A stretch of 64,000 nucleotides of DNA from Paenibacillus psychroresistens (GCF_009728935.1 NZ_CP034235.1:7019501-7083500), one strand, 5' to 3'; shown: positions 25,287 through 34,722, counted from the stretch's first letter. Translations and numbers: made by a program. Notes: a model not told the origin generated them from the sequence alone.

Positions 25287-26249
25287 CTACAAAACCACTT
25301 CGCTAAGCTTTTCCACAATGTTCTCCAGTATAGGAAGTGCCGGTATCGCACCTTTTTTCAAGGTTGTTAGGGCACCTGCCGCATTGGAAAAGCGGATCGC
25401 AGCTTCAATTTCAGCAACAGTCCATAGGGAAGTTTCAGTTGAGGCTGCTAATATTCTGTATAAAATCGATCCAAAAAAAGCGTCACCAGCCCCAGTTGTA
25501 TCCACCGCATTAACCTGAAATGCAGGCACATGTCCCACTTGTTGATGAAAACGGTAGTAGCAACCCTCGCTTCCTTGGGTCACAAATATCAGCTCTATTC
25601 CATAGGTTTCAGCGATCCATCCAGAAGCTATTCCCAGATCGGCTTCCCCTGTCAGAAATTGCAATTCCTCTTGCGAAACTTTGAGAATATCTGTATAGAC
25701 TAAGCCTTGCAGCATAATTTCTTTAGCTTCTTCTAACGAACTCCATAATGATTCTCTTAAATTGGGATCGTAGGAAACCAGCTTCCCTTGCTGCTTGGCA
25801 TGCTTAGCCGCATATAGAGTTGCTGATCTAGCAGGCTCACCTGTCATAGAAACCGAGCCAAAATGAAACAGTCTTGCACTCTCGATAAGCTGAACATTAA
25901 TCTCCTCAACAGTCAGCATCAGATCTGCTCCTGGTTTGCGATAAAAGCTAAATGAACGTTCCCCATTTTCTTGTAAGTGTACAAATGCGAGGGTAGTATT
26001 CACATCATTATCAAAAACCAAGCCACTTGTATTAATCTTACTTAGCTGCAAAGTTTCCTCCAGAAAACGACCAAACGGGTCGTTACCTATCTTACCGATA
26101 AAAGCTGTATGCAAACCTAGCTTTGCCAGCATAGCAAGCACATTCGCAGGTGCTCCGCCTGGGTTTCGTTCGAATAGCACATTACCGTTATCCGATATGC
26201 CATTTGGCACAAAATCAATTAAAAGCTCGCCGACTGCTACCGCATCCAT
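25287..26249 (-). CDS. PfkB-family carbohydrate kinase, probable fructokinase
   Basis: A 320-residue ribokinase-like sugar kinase. VGELLIDFVP lies near residues 7-16, NPGGAPANVLAMLAKLG (sugar-binding GG) near 29-45 and GKIGNDPFG near 53-61. YDPNLRESLW near 160-169 and the catalytic anion-hole motif AVDTTGAGDAFFGS near 247-260 complete the pattern. These match bacterial fructokinases (ScrK-like), which phosphorylate fructose, often after sucrose cleavage. No sucrose hydrolase is intact nearby, though a short coding-like tail overlaps its start (26249-26356). The start is ATG 26249 or GTG 26252. Confidence 0.82.
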   Translation of the reverse strand: MDAVAVGELLIDFVPNGISDNGNVLFERNPGGAPANVLAMLAKLGLHTAFIGKIGNDPFGRFLEETLQLSKINTSGLVFDNDVNTTLAFVHLQENGERSFSFYRKPGADLMLTVEEINVQLIESARLFHFGSVSMTGEPARSATLYAAKHAKQQGKLVSYDPNLRESLWSSLEEAKEIMLQGLVYTDILKVSQEELQFLTGEADLGIASGWIAETYGIELIFVTQGSEGCYYRFHQQVGHVPAFQVNAVDTTGAGDAFFGSILYRILAASTETSLWTVAEIEAAIRFSNAAGALTTLKKGAIPALPILENIVEKLSEVVL

Positions 26250-26356
26250 CACAAACCCACCGCCTTTTTCTCCATAGCCAAGAATTCTATTAAGTGCTTA
26301 CCCTCTATTGCTGGAGGTATCTGTTCCACTTGCACACCATCTAAGTCAAGAAAGCC
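26249..26356 (-). pseudogene. Possible 3' tail of a lost gene upstream of the fructokinase
   Basis: Reading into the kinase start, 35 codons give a protein-like sequence (DLDGVQVEQIPPAIEGKHLIE, split here as DLDGVQVEQIPPAI and EGKHLIEFLAM) that ends in a TGA overlapping the kinase ATG (TGATG). Such overlaps are usual between coupled genes. Directly upstream is an in-frame TAG, so the rest of the gene is missing or frameshifted. I cannot name the family, and it may be chance. Confidence 0.25.
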
Positions 26357-26646
26357 CTAGTTCATTATACTCCATCCCAAACCCCCTAGATAGAAGTAGG
26401 AAATAAACCCTGCTGCCAATAGGACCACTTATATAGTAGCCTGTTTCTTCCTACCCCTACACGACATTGCCCAAAAAGACTTCATGAAATAAATTTCCGT
26501 AGTCAAGCTAAACCCGCCACATTCCGGCTCTGGAAATGCATCGTTCGAGGTCGATTGTTCCGATAATAGGCATGGCTGTATCGTAGCTTGTATAACTTTA
26601 CTCTTCAGGTAAATACTAAGAAGTATAATTAAAAAGGAGGATTCTC
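26357..26646. other. Intergenic stretch with a long imperfect hairpin
   Basis: No gene is seen. A GTAGGAAA / TTTC-TT-CCTAC pair (about 26396-26455) encloses further complementary words (CCTGCTG and TAGTAGCCTG region). The stretch ends with AAAAAGGAGG before the CBO0543-like gene. Its role is unknown. Confidence 0.35.
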
Positions 26647-27168
26647 ATGAAAGAAATTATCCAATGGTCTCTCTTAATACTGCCTTGGTTATCGTTGTTC
26701 TTCATTGGAAGTGAAAATTTACGAAGGTTCATGTCCGTCGGCTTGTTTGTCACGGTCATAAATACGTTATTGTATCAAGCAGCCTATTACTATAAATGGT
26801 GGAGGGAGCCCGGTTTATTTGGTTGGGATAATGTGATCCCTGTACCGTGGATATATAGCGCTTATTTCATTGCAACGCTTTGGATTTTTAGATACACATA
26901 CAAGCGCTTTTGGTTATACATACTCGTCAATCTCCTTCTAGATGGGGGTTACATGTTCCTATGGTATCCTGTCCAACAGAAGCTAGGCTTGGCTTCCTCG
27001 CAAACTACACTAGCTCCTCTACCTACCTATGCGCTCATGATTAGCGTAGCTTTAATTATTTACTTATTCCAGATGTGGCAGGATAACGGTTTTAAATCAA
27101 CACACAGTGATTACATCGATCACAATCGATTTAAGTGGCTTGTCGGGGAAAGAAGAAATGCCAGATAG
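26647..27168 (+). CDS. CBO0543-like small membrane protein
   Basis: A 173-residue protein with about five transmembrane helices: IQWSLLILPWLSLFFIG at the start, then a WWREPGLFGWDNVIPVPWIY segment near residues 51-70, and a hydrophilic tail. The pattern fits the CBO0543 family of Bacillales membrane proteins, often seen in multiple copies and of unknown function. AAAAAGGAGG precedes ATG 26647 with good spacing. It is a single-gene unit between a fructokinase (opposite strand) and a UbiD gene. Confidence 0.65.
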   Translation: MKEIIQWSLLILPWLSLFFIGSENLRRFMSVGLFVTVINTLLYQAAYYYKWWREPGLFGWDNVIPVPWIYSAYFIATLWIFRYTYKRFWLYILVNLLLDGGYMFLWYPVQQKLGLASSQTTLAPLPTYALMISVALIIYLFQMWQDNGFKSTHSDYIDHNRFKWLVGERRNAR

Positions 27169-27342
27169 CCTATCACCTATAATGCTGCACTGTCTCTTCA
27201 GCAGTGTCCCCTTGTAAATAGCGTTGTCTTAGAGGAATCTTCCCAATTCTGCGGATAGTAAATGCCCAACAGGAATGGTAAAATGTCTACTAGAACGACA
27301 ATATAAATCCAGGAACACACATAGAGATTGGAGTAAGCCGAT

Positions 27343-29175
27343 ATGTATCGCCATTTAGAAGATTGCATCATTGATTTAGAGAAGCATGGCCACTTGATCC
27401 GGATTAATGAGGAAGTTGATCCTTATCTGGAAATGGCGGCCATTCATATGAAGGTTTATGCTGCCGGCGGACCTGCCTTATTATTCGAAAACGTAAAGGG
27501 CTCAAAATTCCGTGCGGTATCTAATCTCTTCGGCACCTTAGAGCGCAGCAAGTTTATTTTTCGTTCTACCTTGGATGCCGTGCAGAACGTAATGGCATTA
27601 CGTAATGATCCGACAAAAGCCTTGAAAAATCCCTTTAAACATATCAGTACTGGACTCGCGGCTTGGAAAGCCCTGCCAATGAAAAAATCCGGAAGTCTAC
27701 CCGCTGCAGCACAGGAAATCAGCATTGCCGATCTGCCACTCATCCAGCATTGGCCAATGGACGGTGGTGCTTTTATTACGTTGCCTCAGGTGTATTCGGA
27801 GGATCCCGAAAAACCAGGAATTATGAATTCGAATCTGGGCATGTACCGTATTCAGCTAAGCGGTAATGACTATGAAATGAATCAAGAGATTGGCTTGCAT
27901 TATCAGATTCACCGCGGTATTGGAGTCCATCAGGACAAAGCGATCAAACAAGGCAAGCCGCTAAAAGTCAGTTGTTTTGTCGGCGGACCTCCTGCACATA
28001 CTTTGTCAGCCGTAATGCCTTTACCTGAAGGAATGAGTGAGCTTACCTTCGCCGGCTTACTTGGCGGACGTCGTTTCCGGCATAGCTATATGGATGGCTT
28101 CTGTATCAGCAATGATGCTGATTTTGTGATAACGGGAGAAATTCATCCTGGCGAAACTAAGCCTGAGGGTCCATTTGGCGATCATTTGGGCTATTATAGC
28201 TTGACCCATCCATTCCCTGTAATGAAGGTACATAAAGTCTATGCCAAGCCTAATGCAATTTGGCCATTTACCGTTGTTGGCCGTCCACCGCAGGAGGATA
28301 CCTCCTTCGGCGAGCTTATCCATGAGCTGACAGGCGATTCGCTTAAGAAGGAAATTCCTGGTGTTAAGGAAGTCCACGCTGTAGATGCTGCAGGTGTGCA
28401 TCCCTTGCTATTTGCAATCGGCAGTGAGCGCTATACCCCCTATCAACCAGTCAAACAACCAACCGAAATACTCACAATTGCCAATCGCATATTGGGTACG
28501 GGACAGCTGAGCCTAGCGAAATATTTATTCATCACAGCCGAAGACAAACAGCCTTTAGATACGCATGATGAAGTGGGTTTTCTAACCTATATTCTAGCGC
28601 GGATTGATTTGCAGCGAGACATTCATTTTCAGACGAATACAACCATAGATACCCTTGACTATTCAGGTACTGGTTTAAATCAAGGCAGTAAAGTCGTTTT
28701 TGCTGCTTATGGAGATGTATTAAGAGAATTATGCACGGAAGTACCTGAGGGTTTGAATGAGCTGCGCGGATTCGAAAATGCTCGCTTGGTTATGCCCGGA
28801 GTAGTAGCAATCCAAGGAGCTGCATTTACAAGTTACACGGAAGCTCAAGAGGAATTACAAGGTTTATCTGAAGCTATTCATACCAAAGGGGTGCTTACAG
28901 CCTGTCCAATGATTATTTTGTGTGATGACAGCTCATTCATGAGTGCAACAATTCCGAATTTCTTCTGGGCTACCTTTACACGCAGCAACCCTGCCAATGA
29001 TATCTATGGTGTGAATAGCTACTATGCGCATAAGCATTGGGCCTGTGATAATCTGATTATTGATGCACGCATCAAGCCTCATCAAGCCCCGCCATTAATC
29101 CCAGATCCAACCGTGGAGAAGAAGATCGAGCGATTATTCGTCAGCGGAGCCAGCTTGGGTGGGATAAAGATCTAG
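27343..29175 (+). CDS. UbiD-family prenyl-FMN-dependent decarboxylase
   Basis: A 610-residue UbiD enzyme, catalysing reversible decarboxylation of an aromatic or unsaturated acid with prenylated FMN. The prFMN/metal region SNLGMYRIQLSGNDYEMNQE lies near residues 163-182, then LHYQIHRGIGVH. The hallmark EGPFGDHLGYYSLTHPFPV lies near 276-294, and WPFTVVGRPPQEDTSFGEL follows. The length is greater than E. coli UbiD (about 497), matching a long form common in Bacillales. No UbiX flavin prenyltransferase lies in the window, so the cofactor must come from elsewhere. It runs convergently into the SLH gene with 11 nt between stops. The substrate is unknown. Confidence 0.85.
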   Translation: MYRHLEDCIIDLEKHGHLIRINEEVDPYLEMAAIHMKVYAAGGPALLFENVKGSKFRAVSNLFGTLERSKFIFRSTLDAVQNVMALRNDPTKALKNPFKHISTGLAAWKALPMKKSGSLPAAAQEISIADLPLIQHWPMDGGAFITLPQVYSEDPEKPGIMNSNLGMYRIQLSGNDYEMNQEIGLHYQIHRGIGVHQDKAIKQGKPLKVSCFVGGPPAHTLSAVMPLPEGMSELTFAGLLGGRRFRHSYMDGFCISNDADFVITGEIHPGETKPEGPFGDHLGYYSLTHPFPVMKVHKVYAKPNAIWPFTVVGRPPQEDTSFGELIHELTGDSLKKEIPGVKEVHAVDAAGVHPLLFAIGSERYTPYQPVKQPTEILTIANRILGTGQLSLAKYLFITAEDKQPLDTHDEVGFLTYILARIDLQRDIHFQTNTTIDTLDYSGTGLNQGSKVVFAAYGDVLRELCTEVPEGLNELRGFENARLVMPGVVAIQGAAFTSYTEAQEELQGLSEAIHTKGVLTACPMIILCDDSSFMSATIPNFFWATFTRSNPANDIYGVNSYYAHKHWACDNLIIDARIKPHQAPPLIPDPTVEKKIERLFVSGASLGGIKI

Positions 29176-29186
29176 ATCTACTTAGT

Positions 29187-30761
29187 CTATTGCAACAGCT
29201 TCACATAGGCACGTTTCACCAGCACTATAGCCTGCTCTCGCGTGGTATTGCCTGTTGGGTCGATTCGATTCTCACCTATACCACTCATGATATTAGAATT
29301 TAAAGCCCAATTTACGGCCTCGACTGCCCAAGAGGCTATTTTTGCTTCATCTGCTGCTTCAAATTTTTTGCTCGTATCGAGCACCAGCATTGGCTTTGCC
29401 GCCTTTACTGTGCGCATTAGCATCACGGCAATTTCCTGCCGGGTAATTGTTGCATTGGGAGCAAAGATACCCGCAGATATACCGGTCACAATACCTGCCT
29501 TATTCGCTTTTAATACATCTGAGCTCGTCGTATCTGTAAACGGATTTGGTGAAATCTCCTCTGCTATAATTCCGCTTAATAATTCATAAAGCTTTACCGC
29601 AAGCCCCGCAAAATGCTCCCGTGTAATGGGCTGCTGGTAGTTTCCGATAACTGCATCTATATAGAGGTTCAGTGTAATGGCCTGTTTCAGTTCCGCCTTC
29701 GCCCAGCCACTAGAGCCCTTCACAAGCTCCTCCAGTTTCTCATCTGTTAGTGCAGTTGTTCCACTCATTGTCCCGCTTCCACTCTTCGTATCATCTGGTT
29801 TACTTCCAGCTGGATCGACAGGTTTCTTTCCATCACCATCCCCACTGCCAGGCAATCCTGGAAGTTTGATCTCAGCAGAAATTTTATCCGAGTCGATTAT
29901 ATCGGGCATTGTCTTTAAAATTGTGCCTTTATCGACTTTAACGTAGTTTTTAGGCAGTTTAGTTGCAATGCTGTCTATGACATCGGATTTCTTAATAATA
30001 TCTTTGATTATCAGAATGCCAGGCCGGGCCTTGATCAGCACAATCGCGGTTTGGGCTTCCGGCTTGATATCTTCCTGCAATGCAAACTGATCAATCACTG
30101 GAAATAAGGTATAGAAATAGAGATTAGTTTCCTGATTATTCGTCCCTTTATCTTCGTAGGTGAGAGGTCCAATGTGATCCATTGTATTTTTGACATAGAA
30201 GGTTTTATCACCTCCAGTGCCTCCAGTCCGATTAATTTGATAATAAGACTCCATATTGGAGTTATCGTTCCACGTTAAGGTAACCGATCCGTCGGCATTA
30301 GCTGTGGCGACTGCATCGCTTGCACCACCGGGCTGCATAATCTTAAACGGTCCTACATCTACCTTGGGATAACTTACACCTCCAATAAAAGGGGTAAAGC
30401 TGGTGCTCAAACGCAGCCGAGCCGACGTAACTGCAGCATCAATCGGAAGCTTGAAGGTTCCGTATTCTCCGAAGCCCTGATATTCCTCCTTGTGAAGCTC
30501 AAGAACGGGAATCCAATTCAATCCATTGTCAATCGAATAGAAAACACGTGCATAATCAAGTGAAGTTCCGATTGCCCGATCATCCCCAAAGCTGAAAGAG
30601 ATCGTTTGCCCCGCTGCCAAATAAGGTTTCTCGCCGCTTTCAATAAAGAAGCCTGTAAGACTTACATCTGCATGAGCTGGGGACAAAGGTAAAAACACGA
30701 CAATAGATAAACAGAACACTATAAAACCCAAGCTTATCCTTTTGAACAACTTCACATTCAT
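29187..30761 (-). CDS. SLH-domain surface protein
   Basis: A 524-residue exported protein. The signal peptide ends SPAHA near residue 31. A region with weak Ig-like character runs to 150, a fibronectin III-like domain (SVTLTWNDNSNMESYYQI) to about 240, and a Gly/Ser/Asp/Pro linker to about 335. Three C-terminal S-layer homology repeats follow: 338-395; 398-460 with NPFTDT...NKAGIVTGISAG; and 463-524 with ASWAVEAVNWALNSNIMSG. SLH domains bind pyruvylated secondary cell-wall polymers, so it is held at the cell surface. Its ligand is unknown. Confidence 0.88.
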   Translation of the reverse strand: MNVKLFKRISLGFIVFCLSIVVFLPLSPAHADVSLTGFFIESGEKPYLAAGQTISFSFGDDRAIGTSLDYARVFYSIDNGLNWIPVLELHKEEYQGFGEYGTFKLPIDAAVTSARLRLSTSFTPFIGGVSYPKVDVGPFKIMQPGGASDAVATANADGSVTLTWNDNSNMESYYQINRTGGTGGDKTFYVKNTMDHIGPLTYEDKGTNNQETNLYFYTLFPVIDQFALQEDIKPEAQTAIVLIKARPGILIIKDIIKKSDVIDSIATKLPKNYVKVDKGTILKTMPDIIDSDKISAEIKLPGLPGSGDGDGKKPVDPAGSKPDDTKSGSGTMSGTTALTDEKLEELVKGSSGWAKAELKQAITLNLYIDAVIGNYQQPITREHFAGLAVKLYELLSGIIAEEISPNPFTDTTSSDVLKANKAGIVTGISAGIFAPNATITRQEIAVMLMRTVKAAKPMLVLDTSKKFEAADEAKIASWAVEAVNWALNSNIMSGIGENRIDPTGNTTREQAIVLVKRAYVKLLQ

Positions 30762-30945
30762 CCCTCCATAACATTTCTTCGAATTAAATATAAGTATATT
30801 AATCTTCGTATCGGCTTAATATAAGCAGATCCTACCATTTATTAGTGTTTTTTTCTGAAATTCCTGCTGATTTACCTACCTTCAATTGATGTTTATGCCG
30901 GGAAAGATAGAATGCTGTTGAATGGCGGAACGAAGTTTCCTCTAC

Positions 30946-30966
30946 ATGAAATTTCATTTACATGAA
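30946..30966 (+). promoter_or_regulatory. Likely ArsR-type operator at the ArsR/AHSA1 promoter
   Basis: A perfect 12-nt palindrome ATGAAATTTCAT (30946-30957) is followed by a repeat of TACATGAA (30959-30966). It overlaps a weak -35 (TTACAT, 30958-30963) that is 17 nt from TATATT (30981-30986). The following gene encodes an ArsR-type repressor. Confidence 0.5.
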
Positions 30967-31016
30967 CATTCCTTATATGGTATATTGTAAACATCCATTC
31001 GAAGGGAGATTAAGCC

Positions 31017-31355
31017 ATGAACACAGCAACCCTGAGCGCTCTTGCTGAACCTAATCGGGTGAATATCATTGAACTGTTGCGTGATGCTGGTGCACATACT
31101 GTGGGGGAGATCGCCCAGCAGCTTGGACTCAGACTGCCGCAATCCTCTAAGCATCTCCGTGTTCTGACAGATGCAGGGCTTGTCCAGGTTCAGGCTATTG
31201 CCAATCGGCGGATCTACATGCTGCGAACGGAGCAGTTCACCGAGTTAGACAGCTGGCTAAAGACCTTTATCAGCGTAAAAGAAGAACAATTTGAGCGGTT
31301 TGACGCTTACCTGAACAAACTAAAAGCAATGGATCAGAATCAAGACGACAAGTAA
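31017..31355 (+). CDS. ArsR-family transcriptional regulator
   Basis: A 112-residue winged-helix repressor: ALAEPNRVNIIELLRDAG, then GEIAQQLGLRLPQSSKHLRV (recognition helix near residues 40-55), and a wing with VQAIANRRIYML. It lacks the paired Cys of metal-sensing ArsR proteins, so it is of the type that Bacillales pair with an AHSA1/SRPBCC gene. That gene follows 28 nt downstream in one transcript. The site GGGAG precedes ATG 31017. Self-control through the palindrome at 30946 is likely. Confidence 0.85.
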   Translation: MNTATLSALAEPNRVNIIELLRDAGAHTVGEIAQQLGLRLPQSSKHLRVLTDAGLVQVQAIANRRIYMLRTEQFTELDSWLKTFISVKEEQFERFDAYLNKLKAMDQNQDDK

Positions 31356-31383
31356 TTAATAATAACTAAAAGGAGAAATTATA

Positions 31384-31860
31384 ATGACAAAAACGACCAT
31401 TATTGCTGAACCGGGAAAACAAGAAATCGTCATAACTCGAAGCTTCGACGCGGCACGCGAGCTTGTATTCAAAGCTTTCACTAACCCTGATTCTATCTCT
31501 GAATGGTGGGGACCTCGTAGCCACACAACATCAGTGGACAAAATGGAAGTAAGAAAAGGCGGTGTCTGGAGATACGTTTCGCACGACAGCAACGGGAATG
31601 AGTACGCGTTCAATGGGGTTTATCACGAAATCGCTTCCCCCGAGCGGATTGTTAATACGTATGAATTCGAAGGCTTGCCTGCAGTTGGGCTTGTAACGGT
31701 AACATTCGAAGAGGAACCTGGAGGCAAGACGAAGCTGACAGAAGTATCCTTGTTTCCCTCTATAGAGATTCGTGATGGGGTTATTCAATCAGGTATGGCA
31801 GAAGGTGCGATTGAGCTCATGGACCGTTTTGAGGAGCTGCTTGCGAAGCTTCAAGCGTAA
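31384..31860 (+). CDS. AHSA1/START-domain (SRPBCC) protein
   Basis: A 158-residue SRPBCC-fold protein: FDAARELVFKAFTNPDSISEWWGP near residues 19-42 (split as FDAARELVFKAF and DSISEWWGP), GGVWRYVSHD near 58-67, FNGVYHEI near 75-82, and a C-terminal helix MAEGAIELMDRFEELLAKL. Such proteins bind hydrophobic ligands; in ArsR-linked pairs the natural ligand is generally unknown. GGAG precedes ATG 31384. A very strong terminator closes the operon at 31900. Confidence 0.85.
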   Translation: MTKTTIIAEPGKQEIVITRSFDAARELVFKAFTNPDSISEWWGPRSHTTSVDKMEVRKGGVWRYVSHDSNGNEYAFNGVYHEIASPERIVNTYEFEGLPAVGLVTVTFEEEPGGKTKLTEVSLFPSIEIRDGVIQSGMAEGAIELMDRFEELLAKLQA

Positions 31861-31899
31861 ATTCATTGGGGCTGTAGAATGTATAATCTCTAATTGATT

Positions 31900-31947
31900 A
31901 AACAATAAGCTCTAACCTCCTATTAGGAAGGTTAGAGCTTATTGTTT
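31900..31947. terminator. Strong bidirectional terminator after the ArsR/AHSA1 operon
   Basis: Two perfect 19-nt arms (AAACAATAAGCTCTAACCT and complement) with a 10-nt loop, ending TTGTTTTAA. Confidence 0.85.
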
Positions 31948-32017
31948 TAATGAGTGTGATGGTGATGTCTAGCCATAAGCAATGCGACCTTTTTGAAGTA
32001 CTTCGGATGCATTGCTT

Positions 32018-33946
32018 TTAATTAGCTTTTACACGTCCACTAATCAACAAAGGCTTATCACTCGTCTCCCAAGGCATATCATAAGTAGGTGAATGCACAT
32101 ATCGTTCCATTGATGCATGCAAAGTTATACCTGTCCCAGCTGGAATAGAGACCTGAAGCCATCTTCCATTCACGGTTACTGTATCCGTTATATTGCCTTG
32201 TTGATTAATGAGCTCAACCTGCAGAAACCGATGCTCCCCGAACATTCCTGCTTGAACTATCAACAACCGATCGTCGAATAAGCTCGTATTGACCAGATGA
32301 AGCGTAACAGAATCCGCAGTCAGCTTTTCCACCAAAGCGGAAATGCCTGCAGGTAATCCAGGACGTTTCGCTTCAACATCATAATACCTAACACGTCCAT
32401 GCTGCAGCCCGCCATGTGAAATGTGCATCGGCGCCCCTAAGGTCAGCTGGGCAAGTCCTTCAAAATAGAGTGGGCACATTTCCTGCCATGCATGGATGCT
32501 GGAATAGTCACCTTCATTGTACTTCTGCGACCAGTTATGCGGGTCGCCATCAGCTGAACGCATTTTAACCAGTTGGCTAGCTATTAGCTGATAATTCGCT
32601 GCTAAGATCTGTTGCGGATAATCCGGATTCAGTCCACGAATGTATTGATACCAGGGCTGTGTATTGCCAATGTAATGCTTTGTATTCCGTCCGGTTTTCT
32701 TGTCGGTCCCAGACATGGTTGGTACGATAACTTCGTTCCAATCATGATTCTTCGGAATCCGTTCAACTCGTTCAAGATCTTCTGCTGCCATGGAAATCAT
32801 CCACAGATAAACGGGATATTGTGGTGTTGCTTCACGGAAATCTCCCCATCCGCTATCGAAATGTTTGTAAGGAACAACCCATCTACCCTCTTGTAATGTA
32901 CGCAGCTCCCAATTCCGATCCAACTGCTCTCGCGCCAGCTGCAATTTCCCCATATCCCCGGTAAGCAAGACCGCATTTATACAGGCATTCGTCAAAGGCT
33001 CGATAATCGTTATAAAACCATGTGGCCAACGCCAGCCATAATACCCGCCCCACCATTTGCCATCATTATATTCGCCAATCTCACCGGATAAGCCAATATT
33101 GTCGGGGATAATACCGCCATTTTGCCGCGTTCGCTCTTCCCAAGCACCTAAGTAATCGACGATCTGGTCTCGAAACCGTTCTTCTCCTGTATGCAGAAAA
33201 GCATGCGCTAGCAGGCTCGTAGAATTCAAATTTAGCGGAACATCTCCACGGTTCATTCGCTCATTCATCATCTGTATCAGTTGTTTATAGGTTTCATCAT
33301 CCGACCATGGGCACTTTCGGCTGGCAAAATCAACTCCTGGGATATCTTCATATGGAGCCAAGTAATCATCTAAAATACCGCGATGCGTGCTCCAATCTTC
33401 CTCGGTTACCTCAAATCTCGGACCTAAGCTGCCCGTTAAAGGGGAGCGAATGAGCAAACGTTCCTTATCATAGTTAGGAGCTTCCGGATCATCGCCTGTA
33501 TACATATTGGCAAAACGCACAGCACGCTGGCGATCTTTAGGTGTCGCAGGACCTGCTAATCCGAGAAAATACAAATAAAGATAACCCTCACCATGATGCA
33601 TCCAATCATAGTAAGCATCAAACTCGCGATGGATTTGGCCATATTCTGTCCATTGCCATGTTATGCCTTCCCATATTTTGCGTGACTTCTCATGTAATTC
33701 GGTACTTCCCCCTAAAACATACAAGAGTGCCAAATTCATAAAACCTTCATAGGGATCATCTGAGCCGTCCATACCAGGCCAATCACTTCGCCAAATCAAG
33801 GTGCCGTCTGCATGTGTGTAACGTGCAATGAATTCCTCTGCCGCTTTGTTCAACGTTTGAAACAATTGCTGCTGCTGCAACGCCCACTGAGGGGGTGTCA
33901 ATTGCTCGGTTGCCTTTACTTGAATAGGCTTTTCTTTATTCTCCAA
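32018..33946 (-). CDS. Large protein of unknown function, probable alpha/alpha-toroid carbohydrate-active enzyme
   Basis: A protein of about 642 residues, rich in Trp, Tyr, Asp and His (WRSDWPGMDGSDDPYEGF, EFDAYYDWMHHGEGYLY, WWGGYYGWRWPHGF). The repeating helical pairs look like an (alpha/alpha) toroid followed by a C-terminal beta domain (about 540-640). I do not recognise a named family. The frame reaches 33982, but the upstream SDR ends by encoding GGAGG, and a TTG at 33946 lies 8 nt after it, so the start is probably this TTG inside the SDR 3' end. Together with the SDR and the rhamnosidase/permease remnants upstream, it suggests a sugar-degradation operon. Confidence 0.65.
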   Translation of the reverse strand: MENKEKPIQVKATEQLTPPQWALQQQQLFQTLNKAAEEFIARYTHADGTLIWRSDWPGMDGSDDPYEGFMNLALLYVLGGSTELHEKSRKIWEGITWQWTEYGQIHREFDAYYDWMHHGEGYLYLYFLGLAGPATPKDRQRAVRFANMYTGDDPEAPNYDKERLLIRSPLTGSLGPRFEVTEEDWSTHRGILDDYLAPYEDIPGVDFASRKCPWSDDETYKQLIQMMNERMNRGDVPLNLNSTSLLAHAFLHTGEERFRDQIVDYLGAWEERTRQNGGIIPDNIGLSGEIGEYNDGKWWGGYYGWRWPHGFITIIEPLTNACINAVLLTGDMGKLQLAREQLDRNWELRTLQEGRWVVPYKHFDSGWGDFREATPQYPVYLWMISMAAEDLERVERIPKNHDWNEVIVPTMSGTDKKTGRNTKHYIGNTQPWYQYIRGLNPDYPQQILAANYQLIASQLVKMRSADGDPHNWSQKYNEGDYSSIHAWQEMCPLYFEGLAQLTLGAPMHISHGGLQHGRVRYYDVEAKRPGLPAGISALVEKLTADSVTLHLVNTSLFDDRLLIVQAGMFGEHRFLQVELINQQGNITDTVTVNGRWLQVSIPAGTGITLHASMERYVHSPTYDMPWETSDKPLLISGRVKAN

Positions 33947-34697
33947 TGTAATAGCCTCCATCAACCGGTATCTCTGCGCCATTGATCCAATCTGATTGTT
34001 TGCTTGCTAGAAAAACAATCACTTTGGATATCTGATCGGGAGTTGCCAGGTAAGGTGCATGCCGATAAATTTGTTCAATTTCTTCTGATGAATAGTCTAC
34101 CTTTTTCAACCATTCATTTAACATTGGGGTAGCTGTACCTCCTGGCATGATGGCATTTACACGGATATTTGCTTTGCGCAAATCTAGAGACAGCCCTCGG
34201 GTCATATGGTTAAGTGCAGCTTTCATGGCATCATAAACCAGATTATTAGGTGAATTTACAAGTCTGTTAATCGAACTGACGTTAATGACAACGCCATCTC
34301 CGCTTTGTTTTAACCAAGGCAGTGCTGCCTGCGTTAGGAAAAAAGGCGCTTTGACATTTACAGCAAATAGCGAATCCCAATCCTCATGCTGAACTTCTTC
34401 CAAAGGTTTATTGCAGATTAGTGCCGCGTTATTTACTAGTATATCGAGTGCACCCCAGTGACTAATGGCTTGTTTAACAAGCTCGCTTGGAGCTTCCGGA
34501 AGTGCTAGATTCTGTCTAACGAAAACCGCACTGCCACCAAATAAGCTAATCTCATCAACAACCTGTTTGCCACGTTCTTCGTTCATTCCATGTACAATCA
34601 CCTTTACTCCATTTCGAGCGAGGTCAACAGCTGCTGCCCTTCCAATCCCACTCGTAGAGCCCGTTACTATCGCTATTTTCCCACGTAAATCTTCCAC
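33936..34697 (-). CDS. Short-chain dehydrogenase/reductase, coupled to the large unknown protein
   Basis: A 253-residue classical SDR: TGSTSGIGRA near residues 12-21, NNAAL near 88-92, INVSSINR near 137-144 (catalytic Ser), YDAMK near 154-158 and the terminal WINGAEIPVDGGYYIGE. The start is GTG 34697 with GAGGTGAAG at good spacing. Its last codons contain the ribosome site for the next gene, an overlap of 11 nt that couples translation. It lies just downstream of a decayed permease and rhamnosidase-like gene, so it may oxidise a deoxy-sugar or uronic acid, by inference only. Confidence 0.8.
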   Translation of the reverse strand: MEDLRGKIAIVTGSTSGIGRAAAVDLARNGVKVIVHGMNEERGKQVVDEISLFGGSAVFVRQNLALPEAPSELVKQAISHWGALDILVNNAALICNKPLEEVQHEDWDSLFAVNVKAPFFLTQAALPWLKQSGDGVVINVSSINRLVNSPNNLVYDAMKAALNHMTRGLSLDLRKANIRVNAIMPGGTATPMLNEWLKKVDYSSEEIEQIYRHAPYLATPDQISKVIVFLASKQSDWINGAEIPVDGGYYIGE

Positions 34698-34722
34698 TGC
34701 TTCACCTCGTCCTATTAATTTA

